Assembly (NCBI GenBank): GCA_037976565.1
Contig: CP137667.1
Coordinates: 31,052,459 to 31,116,458 of the forward strand
Reading direction: 5' to 3'
Length of the DNA stretch: 64,000 bases
From: Mesocentrotus franciscanus
Taxonomy: Eukaryota; Echinodermata; Echinoidea; Camarodonta; Strongylocentrotidae
Part shown: positions 35,201 to 47,200 of the stretch, piece after piece
Position numbering within the stretch: the stretch's first letter is position 1
How the letters are laid out: every line of letters starts with the position of its first letter
Translations under genes and position numbers: made by a program
The notes under the pieces: model-generated
What the model was told of the DNA's origin: nothing
Database searches by the model: none
What the model saw: only the letters and a program-made list of their open reading frames with translations

Positions 35201-38200
35201 CATATTTGACAACCGTTTTTCTTATGATGCTCAGGAAAACAGTACAGTCATTCAATTTTCATTACGCATTATTCCAAGTCGAAATTGAATACAGCCTGTC
35301 ATGGACCCGATTTTTCTTTTCTGTTTGTTACACAGGTTGATTTTTTAAAGCCAGGAGGGGCATTCTTCTTTGTACTCTTTTGAATAAATTCACGTGCTAT
35401 CAAACGTAGTGCCCGTCTCTGGACCGCCCTGATAACATTCTGAGCTTTAAAGAAGCTCTCAGATGGAAATAGAAACTAACATAAAGTGTTTCCTCCTTTT
35501 TAATATTCAGTTTTTATGAAACGATAGATTTCTCACCTTCTTCATTTTTTGAACGTTTTTCTGTTGGTCGTTCAGAGGGTTTAGAAGGTTCTGCTGATGC
35601 TATTTAAAAAAGGAAGTAAATTTAAAAGAGTACACAATATATTTCCTGAACAACGAAATGCAAACAGAGCAATTAGCTTTTTATTTTTCATAAAGTTTGA
35701 AGTAAAACCTAGTTTCGATTTTTTCTTTTTTCTTTTTTCTTTTTTCTTTTTTTAATTTTTTTTATATTGACTTGCATATCCCTTTTCTCTTTTTAGTAGA
35801 AGGAATGATCCTCATAAACGTGGTGGAAATATTTGTTAAATTTTTTTTTTATTTATTTACCCTTCTAGTAAGGACAATTGGCTATACAACGTAGTGCTCG
35901 CCTTTGGACCACCCTGACAACATTTTGAGTCTAAATAAGACAGACATAGACTAGACACATGAAGGAGAATGTGTATCCCCATTTCGTTTTCAATTGTTAA
36001 CGATCTGAAAGCAATATGGAAATATTAGGTATATCAATTCAATAACAACAGTGTAACATGTGCGACTTTGAAATTATCAACCTTTATGTATGGGACAGCA
36101 AACATGTGGAATTTGAGTTTGGTCCCAACATTTCACATCAATCTTCTCATATTCCGAATATAGTCAGGTGGCTTAGCGTCAAATTTAGCGATTATCGTTA
36201 CTTGCCGGATAAAAGCACCATTTTTGGTACAGGGCTTCCTTAGGAATTACTTAACGATATTAGGCTAGGAGCCCCCGGCAAAAAATTCAATTTAAGAGTG
36301 TGGGGGGGGGCGTCTTTTGGAGCCCCAAATAATTTTATAACATTGATTTGTTGTTGTACAAATGCCATTTTTGGTACAGGGCTTCCTTAGGACCTACTGA
36401 ACGATATTAGGGTGGGAGCCCCCGGCAAAAATATCATATAAGGGTTTGGGGCGGGGGCATCGCTTCGTAGCCCCCCAAAAATTTAGAAGGTAATATAACA
36501 CTTATTTGTTGTTGTACAAATGCCATTTTTGGTACAGTTCTTCCTTAGGATCTACTGAACGATACTAGGGTAGAAGCCCCCGGCAAGAATATCATATAAG
36601 GGTGTGGGACAGGGGCGTCGCCTCGTAGTCCACAAATAATTTGTAAGGTAATATAACATTGATTTGTTGTTGTACAAACGCCATGGGCCCCAATCACACA
36701 TATATGAATATGTATGCCGGGGGCGCCTACACTACCATCATTTAGCAGGTCCTAATGAAGCCCTGTACCAAAAATGGCGTTTGTACAACAACAAATCAAT
36801 GTTTTATTACCTTACAAATTATTTGTGGACTACGAGGCGACGCCCTACCCTTATGATATCTTGCCGGGGGCTCCTACCATAATATCGTTCAGTAGGTCCT
36901 GAGGAAGCCCTGTACCAAAAAATGGCATTTGTACAACAACAAATAAATGTTATATTACCTTCTTAATTATTTGGGGGCTATGAAGCGACGCCCCCACCCC
37001 ACACCCTTATATGATATTCTAGCTGGGGGCTCCTACCCTAATATCGTTTAGTAGGTCCTAAGGAAGCCCTGTACCAAAAATGGCATTTGTACAACAACAT
37101 ATAAATGTTATATTACCTTCTAAATTATTTAGGGGCTACGAGGCCACGCCCCCGAACCACGCCCTTATATGATATTTTTGTCGAGGGCTCCTACCCTAAT
37201 ATCGTTCAGTAGGTCCTAAGGAAGCCCTGTACCAAAAATGGCATTTGTACAACAACAAACCAATGTTATAAATTATTTGGGGGCTCCAAAAACCGCCCCC
37301 GCCCCCACACCCTTAAATTGCATTTTTTGCCGGGGGCTCCAAGCCTAATATCATTTAGTAGGTCCTAAGGGAGCCCTGTACCAAAAATGGTGCTTTTATC
37401 CGGCAAGTAACGATAATTTCACTAAGCCACCTGACTAATAAGGGAATATTTGAAAAGCTATATTTTTTCAGCGGTCATCCTTTCTTTACTTTACTTAATA
37501 TTCTTCACTTTGAACAAAACGGCTCCATTTAGATTCTTGGCATTGTGCAGCGGTTCTAAAACGGAATTCTAGAAAGAACGCTCCTTTTAAGAACTTTTTA
37601 AGATTCTCCAAGATTCAATTAAAGGTGAAAACCAAGGTGAGGACCAAGGTGAAAACCATTATTCGAGGAACGGGGTTCTCCGTGTGCTTTGTGCAAATCT
37701 TAAATTGACATCCACGTGCAAAGAACAAAGGGCCGAAATACTTATATTTCTTGATATTTCGGACAGGGGCAACTTGTCTTTCAAAATTCTCCCGTTCTTT
37801 TTTCCTTCTTCGTTCTATCACAATAACACAATTATAAATTTATATTCGTATTCCCTTTCTGTGGAGAATTACTCGTATAAGTGGGAGCAGCGGTAGTAGC
37901 AGTAGTAGTAGTATGAGTAGTAGTAGTAGTAGTAATAGTAGAAGTGGCAGGAGTAGTAGTTGCAGGAGAAGTGCTATGAATGTTTTTAGGCGATGAAATC
38001 GATGATGTGGTTACATCTGTCACATGATTAAAGGTTAGGGAATCGTGATTAATATAATAACATAATTGTGCATGATCAACCAGAATAGACATCACAATAG
38101 AAAAATGTTTTAGGGGGTAGATCTTCATTTGGTACAAGATCATACGCTTTCAAAGGACGTTGGATATTATTACTCAGGTTAACCGTAGCGCTTATTGCAT

Positions 38201-41200
38201 TCAAGGAATAAGTCCCACCAGATTCCCGGTAGACCTGAGCCGAGTGTGGGAAATATTGATTTATGTCTTGCTTATAATCCAGAGACTTATGCAATATACC
38301 AGAATACTTCTACATACCTTGATCTTGTTGTGATTTAGCGCTGCTGTTCTGAGGAGTTGGACGATCTCCTTCACCTGCTGTAGGAGAAATTTAAATAGAA
38401 TGGGCTTATGAATATCCATCAGTTTCCGCAATTAAGCATTTGATTTAAACGGGGGACGAGGGTGGCATTGGTATTTGTTATTATCTCGAACAAATGCAAA
38501 ATCTTTGAGGAAAGTCACGTGAAATGACAATAATTAACAATTAATAATAAATGATTTGGAAAGGGGGTGGGGTCTTGGTCGTGGAGAGTCAACAGGGCAA
38601 CTGACACGGAGTCGTCTAATTTTAGTCCTTCATTAGCATGGGTATTTACACTTCAAGGAAAATCCTGTTATTTGTCTCACATGTTGAGGTTTGTTGGAAG
38701 TTTTAGGGCAACCACCCATACACGCAACAATAACCAGGAATCTGAGTAAGGCGTTCTTTATGAAATCTTAAGGAATCTAAATACCATTGAAAAAAAATAC
38801 ACTTTGAAAGGACAACCAATATAAAGCTTCAAATTAACTGAAAGGTTACCTAATTAATTACATCATCATTTCTTAAGAGATAGTTTATAGAAATTGTACC
38901 ACTTTGAGAAAGTGAAATTTCTGAAAGCATATGATATAGTGAATCAGAAACACATTGTTCTTACCTGATTTATGTGTGGCAGAAGAGTCCTTATTGGATT
39001 TGATTCCTTGAAAAGAAATAGTTTACATAAGGGTTACTTCATTATACCACTGTATGTGTGGGCGTTAGTACGTGTGTGCGCGTGCGCGAAAGGTGTGTGT
39101 GCACACTTAAAGGTACTATGTTCCATTTGCAGGCCAAAAAATGAAAAGGTTAAATTCCAACGGCATTTGAAAGACAATACTAATTTAGAACTTCCCTAAA
39201 AAAAGGGGGGCTTGAAAATGTCTTTAAGTGGGAAAATAACGACTATTAGTTGTCGAATCGACTTAGGAGCTATAGAGCCAGTAAGTAATAGTCTGATTTT
39301 TCAGACCATTGTACCGAATGGTCGTACGTTCTATGCTGCGCAAAGATTCATTTAATTTTGGCCATTACAAGAATTGGTTATTGATGTAGACAAATGCTCA
39401 TGTACCCTTTACAGCTCATTTTATGTATGTTATTATCAAAGATGAAAAAAGCCAGTCAGTCACTCAATAGTGTCTGACAGTGAAGTCTAGCAAGTAAACG
39501 GGTTTCCTTGCATAATTTGAATATTAGGACACTGCTAACGTTTAAATTTCACAGATAGGACATACATGACATATTCATAATTCCTGCAAAGTTCTACAGA
39601 ATTTGATGTTGGCTGCAAAAGGGACATAGTATCTTTAAGTATTGGGGTAATAATAATAATAATAATAATAATAACATTTATAATGCGCACATATCCACCC
39701 CAAGAGATGCTCAAGGCGCCTAGCAAGGTAAATACATTCAACATAAGAAAGTACATTGGGTATGTGTATGTGTGTGAAATCAAACCTCAAATCAATCAAT
39801 TGTGTGTCAAATCAAACTTTTTTAATAGCTGTTAACTTTTGAATCAATGTTCCAAACCAATGCGATGAATATTGACAATCACTTATGTGTTGTTTCTATA
39901 AAACATTGACAAAAATATTAATGACATTGTAAGCACATCACCACTCTTAATGAACATTTTATTTGCAGGTGACACTGATGTATTTTATTCACAAACAAAG
40001 TTAAAATACTCTCATTGAAACTTCGAATAATGAATTAGACAAATTATCTACTTTGTTTAGATGTAATAAACTAACTTTAAATATAAGCAAAACCAACTTT
40101 ATATATTTAAGAGTTTGCACTCTACACACGCACTTGCTGAAAATATATGTATTGATAGGATCCGTATTGTACAAACAGATTAATTTAAATTTCTAAATAA
40201 TAGATTCTAATTTGACATGGCATCCCCGAATAATATTTGTACTCTTGTCTCTAGCGCTAAAGGTATATTATATAAATTGTAATATTTTCTTTCACAAGGA
40301 ACACTTTTTAAGGTATATAATAATTCATACCCCCTTATATATCATACTGTAACATAGCATGGGGAAAAGCAGTGTAACGAAAATTAATGTAATATTTCTT
40401 CTTCAAAAGAAAGCATAACGTATATGGGCACGTACGTGTATACATGAACTTAAAACCCTGACAATAAATGATTTTCAGGTCTTCCAATCAGCTATATTTA
40501 TGTATAAATCTTCAATCAATATCTTTGCAAAACCATTCCATACCTTATTCACATACAATACCGATTTTCATTCGTACCCCACCCGTCATTCATCTGACTT
40601 TCACCTTAATAATCCCAAAGTCTTAATAGCCCATAGATCTATAAGACATCATTGACCCGACATTTGGAATGATTTACCCTAAAACATAGAAAAATGCGCA
40701 TCCCTTTCATCTTTTAAAGCCTATTTGAAAATAAATTGTATATTTAGATATTCTAGATGGAAACCCGACAATTTTATTCATGTAATTGTTTGAACTGTTT
40801 ATTTATGGTTTATCCCATATTTGCATATTAGTCGTCACTGGTTGATTATTAATATTATCCATTTTAATGGCGCGCAACTGTTCAGAAGTCAAATACCTGT
40901 GTTTGCACCCGCACCCGCACGTACATACACGCTACAGTGTACCCTTTGATCTTATACACTACGAAACAATTATATGTTAGCACTAGCACTATTGACCCAC
41001 ACATCACGCTTTCAATTATTTTTATTTTTTGTTTTAACAATTAAAATTACACATCTAGGTGACGATCTGAATAATTGTCACACATCGCTTTTTGGCACCC
41101 TGTAGCTTCCCCTCTCCTTCCCAGGCTGCCATCCTCTCAAGCTCCCTGCTTATGATGGTTGGTCTACTGCATTTATTTATTGTTCTAATAATATAGTTAA

Positions 41201-44200
41201 ATTATTGTCACATTTATATGTTATGATTGTATAACTGTTCAAATTTCATTGTTTTCTAATTCTTATTTTATTGAACAGATTGTTTTTTTTAGATTTCATT
41301 TTTGTTGGTTAATGAACGAAGAAATTAATCTGCCCCCCAAAAAGGAATAATCTGGAAGTGCTCGGTCCAACTAATGCGGCTTTAATTGGGGAGCGGTTTG
41401 TACAGCGCTTTGTAAACGCAAGGAAAAGGCGCTATATCAAATATCTTTTGGATTGGATTGGATTGGATTAATACTTTTAGAAAATAAAGCTCGATTGGAT
41501 CAAAGACGTTTTATATATAAAGGCTATTATTATTACCTCACAGAATCATTCTTGTAACACACTTTAACTGAAATATTGTATCAGACTGAATATTGTATGT
41601 ATAATGAAAGTAGGTTATTATTTTGTCTTTGATGTTCAGTAAAAAAAAAAAAAAAAAACATGTTAACATAGCAATGTGACATTTATATTTCATTGATTAG
41701 AAGTAGAGGCCAATTTCGAAGTTTACTTTATAAAGTTGTCATTAACTTTCATATTTCTTTCCTCCTGTTTTTAGAATGAGTGATCCTCATAAGCGTGGAT
41801 CAACGCTTTTTCGTACACGTAGCCTTAATAATAAATACAAGTGCTAACAAACGTAGTGCTTGTTTGTGGACATCCCTAAAAGTGGGGGCAGCATAGCGAT
41901 TTAGTTGTTTGTTTTGTGATTAAAGCACCAAATGTGACATACAGGTAGATCAACATATTCTAAGCAAAATGGATTTCAAGTCATCTCAAATACGACTACT
42001 GGAGTTCGTTGTGCCCGTTTTTTTTTTTAATGGCACCTTATAATTCCCTGTATAACTTGTCTAAAATTAACATATTTTAGCATTTCTCAGTTCATGAAAT
42101 ATGTCGTAATTCTTTCAATTTTCATGCCTTAAGATAATCCGATTAACTTTTAGATGCCCATATTAAGTACTTTATTATGATCAGGTTAAGTAATTTGATA
42201 ATGTGTATACAATTTGTCTTAAAGTAATCGTGGAAATATTACTTAATTTGAAATTAACAAATCGTGTAACACAAGGGCCTATAAAGAAAATGGCTCAAAA
42301 TACACTCCTATTGAATAAGATTTTAAAATCTTACCATCTCTTTGATTTTGCATTTTATATACACGAACAAAAATGAGATTACAAATTGATTTTGATTTTG
42401 TATTATGACTCTCTGTCGTCATATAACAAAGGGGAATTAGTTGACAAATTGGGTAGACTTAATCATATAAAACAAAGTAATATATTTTCCTACAGGAAAT
42501 AACATCGTTATGCAAATCATTCAAACTTGTTTACATTAAACTATATACCGTTTTATTATTATAAAAGACAATACTATAGCTATTTCATATACTACTATAT
42601 TGATGAACCTCATGAATTACAGCTCAAAGAAAGATTCCACGCCATATGGAAAGAACCGAGAGAAATGTAGTTTGCCTTTTGTTTTGTACACAAACATTAT
42701 AAATTGTCCATTTTGGGGCTGACATAACGTCACACAAGATAAAAGATAAAGGATGAGCATGACTTTAAAAGAAAAGTCAGAGAGTGGCTGGGTTTGAAAT
42801 GCCAATATATTTGAATGACAATCCTTGTACAGCTTCATGTAAAACTAATTTCATCATCTCCCGTACACTACACAACGTGAGTGGGTCTGTAACCATGTAT
42901 TAATGGTCATATCCCGTGCGGCCGACAGCCCCCACGACCGACAATATCTGTCTAGCGAACCTTCTGAAAATTTGTCAGAAGACCCACACGACCAATGACC
43001 CATGGACTGACAACTATTTCGAGGGTTCACCAGACCGACAGTATCAGTCTCGATGGCTCTTTGTCACTTTGGACGGTTGCAGCGAGGCTGAGTTATCAGC
43101 TGTGGAGAGGGAAAGGTTTTGGTGTCATATTAACCGAAATCTGGACGCTGTTTCATAAAGTGTTTTATCACGTGTACAAGTTACAATAACTGTTATAAGC
43201 TACTGATATCGTTGCATTTAATTGACTGTAAGCAACTTTTTTTATATAGAAATGTGACTCTTGTTACTGATAAAAGTATATTAAAACAGGCTGTTAAACG
43301 AACACGGTCAAAGGACAACGAATAATCACCACTAAAAATGAATGCTAAATGACGTTTATGCATATACATACCGAGTGTAAAACGTGCCTGGATTAAGAAA
43401 CTACTTTTTTTCTTGTTCATACTAAAGTTTCATATATGCTCAAAAATGCTGTGTCGTTTGTTAATGTATTTTAGTTTTTGTTTACATTCTTTCTTTACGA
43501 ATGACTGTATGAATCAAAAGATGATGGGAATGAGGAAAGAGATTTATATTGCTGTTTTATATTCCATTTATTAAACATGGTGGATGGTCTTTACGATTAA
43601 CATTTTGGGGGAACGGTGTTATGTTGGTCGTTCAGTGGATTCTGAAAAATTATGCTAATTTATTGTGAGAAGATGTAACTTTGTATGAGTATAGGAGGAC
43701 AAATTCAGAACAAGATCCAATAATAACATTGACCTCTTATAATTATTCTCCTGTATTTAAAGTCTATGAAGAAAATTAAATAATACTTTGACTCGAAGTC
43801 TTCTAGCAGACTGAATATTGTTAAATGTGATTAAAAAAATAAATGTTTTGCTCATTTAAAAAATGCAAAAATATAACATATGAGTATACATAATGAGAAA
43901 TTAGAAGAAAAACCCATTTTATATAATGTATATAATGGGTATGAAGAATTAGGTTTTCCTTTCATGACATTATTATTAAAAAAATGTTGAATGGTCTTAC
44001 CCTTTTCATCTTTGGAACAGTTTTCCGCTGATTTACCCGGCAGTTTTGAAGCTTCTGTTGATGTTATTAAAGATATAAAAGCATTTCTGAGCCTGTTAGA
44101 ATATCTTATCATATTATGTGCATAACTGAATAATCATTTAGTTCCTTTGATTTCAAACCCTAACCTAAACCTTCCCTTAATAGTAAATACTAAAAATACA

Positions 44201-47200
44201 GTGAAAAGATGACATTGTATATTATGGAAAATGAAAGAAGAGCGATAAGGTAATATGATTGAAGCCCGGACATGATCTCATGGATTTTAGCCCAATTATG
44301 CAAGAGCATATTGGGAATCATCGTTCCTGTTCTAAGGAGTTGGAGTATCTCCATCTCCTGCTGGGAGAAATTTAATTGCGATCATTTACATAGAATAATA
44401 ATTGGTGTTTTCAAGCTTTTGTTTCGGTTGGGGGAACAGGGCTGAGTTGGCTTTTGTTATTATCAAAAAAAAATTTAAATTCTGTCAGGAAAATAACGTA
44501 TGAATGGATAGAACAGGTAGTATTCCAAAAAACAAAACAATATTATTTAATTCATTTTGTCAAATTATCACGACCTGCGTTTTTCTTGTTGTTCGACAGC
44601 TTGATTTTCTTAAGCCAAGAATGGTGCTCTTCTTGTAGTGGTTTAAATAAATACATGTGCCAACAATGTAATGTTTGTCTTTTGACATCTGTAAAAACAT
44701 TATTAGGTTAATAAAATAAATTAATTTAAAAAGGGGCGCACGAAGAAAGTGTTTCTCGTTCCTTTCTTGACTTTTACTTTTGAAAAACCTTTAAACGGTC
44801 TTAAAACCTACGTCACATATCCAACGATCTCCGGCCGAATTTGTGGATCACCAGAAAGTCGCCGAATTTCATACCCGCCAGGGAGTCGATCGTATTTTCG
44901 CTTAAAATCTACCCTGTCACATATTGTACAGGGCTCGGGAGGTTCCCTTTTAACACCCGTCAGTAAACAAACGGGAGTCGGGCGACATAAGGGCGGGCGC
45001 CGTTCGAGTTTTGGTCGACGATCAATAGGTTTGTCGGTGCCCGCTTAACACTCGGGCGATCCCCGGCCGGGCTCCGCCCGACATCCTGTCTGGCGTCTCC
45101 CGACGCGTCCGCGCCTCGAATATATTATATAGGACGCTTAAAAAGTTGTACACATCATATTTGTGAGGTCTGAGAGAGCGAACAGCGCAGCATAGCCACT
45201 TAGTACTCTGAAGATTTTGAGAGAGTGAGCACATGAGTTGTTGCAGAATTTGCAGAATTTGAGAACGACAGCAAACCGAACTAAGATGCCGCCAAATAAG
45301 ACCATGGGAGGGGGCAAAACGACGTAGTTGCTGCATACTGTGTACAAGACAGCGATGTAGCTCGGACAAGCCGGCTTCTCCAGCAACGAGGAACAATTGA
45401 AAGTATCTTAGAATGTAGGGGATATATGAAGCGCTTGGTTCCAAAAGGTACTACATCCATAAATCCAAGTTCTGAGAAAAACACGATTTTTGATTACCAT
45501 AGTTAGCAGTGTCAGTTTAGAATCTAAGTCTGCACAAATATTTTTCATGAATTTATGTTTATAGAATATGTGTGTGGATGTAGTACTTTTTGGAACAGAA
45601 ATTGGATGTAGTACTTTTTAGAACCGAAATCTTGCATACTGTATGCAAGCTACAATGCATCACTTGAACTGTTAAGTACCAAGAGGTTTGGTAAATCTTC
45701 ACATTACCATGACAAGACATGCAATGTATATACATGGATATAGTACCTTTTAGAATCGAACTGATTTTAAAATGCCATTTTTGTTTTACTTTCCAATTGG
45801 AAATTCAGATTTTTTGAAAATGTCAGTGTATGAGGCTACTGGAAATGTGTATATTAATGCAACTAAAAAAAAAATAGAAAAATTGTGTAGTACCATTTGG
45901 AACCGAGCTCTTCATATATACCCCAGGGGTCAAATTCCCTGACTTGACAGGAGGAGCCGGGCGGGGCCCGTCGAAGCGGCCCGACACCAGCACGGGGCGC
46001 ACTCGAAGCACGTCCGACTTTGCAAAAGTCGCGGGGCAAAAGTCGCGGGCGGGATACGGCAGGGGAACGTTCGGGTATCGTATGGAGCCCGTGTAGCGGT
46101 CGCACAGCTTTGCTGACCTCCGTCCGAATTGTTCAAGCCCAAAATAGTCTAAAATCGTCGGGTTGCCACCCGAATATCAATCGAATGTTTGCCGATGACC
46201 GAGCGATTTACGGGCGACCTGTTTACGAGCTCTGCGACCTCAAAATCGCCATTGGAAAATTGCTGTATTGGGAACAGGTTTCGATGCACTGCGATCGTCG
46301 GCCGTACTCCTGGCGAAAATGCCGTCTTGAGCTCGCAGAGAAGTCGGGCGGGCTCCGTTTTGGATATGTGACGGCTCCTTTACCTTTCCATTTTTGAAAC
46401 CGTTTTCTGGTGATTTACCTAGGATTTTTAAGATTCTGTTGCAGTTACTAAAGATATATTTGGATAAGTACAATAATATTTTCAGACCGTATTAGAATAA
46501 CTTATCACATTCAATTCAATTCATTTTTATTCCATTCGTCATATAAAAACATACGTAATCAAACATTGATATTTACAGATAAGTAAAGAACAAACAAACA
46601 ACATAGCGAAAGATAAATACAAAATACAATTATATATACGAATGAGGAAACCGGCAAGAAAGAACATTGAAGTCTTATGTGGTGCTAATCCCTTACGACA
46701 TAATACAAGCATTTTACCTAACACTAACACTTAAAACCTTACACCTAACAACTAATGCCTGGATTACATTTGCCCCGGGCGCCGTACGATAAATTAGTCT
46801 ACGATTTTTCGAGCGATTTTAGGGGCATCGTAGGAGGCTACGGGCTACGATGTTTGGGTTTACATTATCTACGAGCATCGTGCCATTTTTTGTATTGGCC
46901 CTCGGGGTCAGGCCGGAGCAAATCCGACAGAGGCTGATCGGAGATTGTACGGAAATCGTGCAATTTCAATGCAGTAGCCGTGCAGTCTCCGCAGCCTCCG
47001 CACGGAAATCGTACGGAACCCGTGCAGCTTCCGTGCAAAGGTTGCGCGGAGAAGGCGCGGTGACCGTGCAGTCGCCGTGCCGTTTTTGCTGCACGATTTT
47101 GCTGCACGATCAGCGCGAGTCATCGGCGCGATGCCCGTGCGGGGATTGTGCAATAACAACTACGACATGTTTACGGACTACGGGCTTACGATTTTTCAAA

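Noticed and set aside
34954..35340. 128-aa plus-strand ORF
   Set aside because: Antisense to the B exon at 34978-35031 and AT-rich intron. No paralogue keeps it open.
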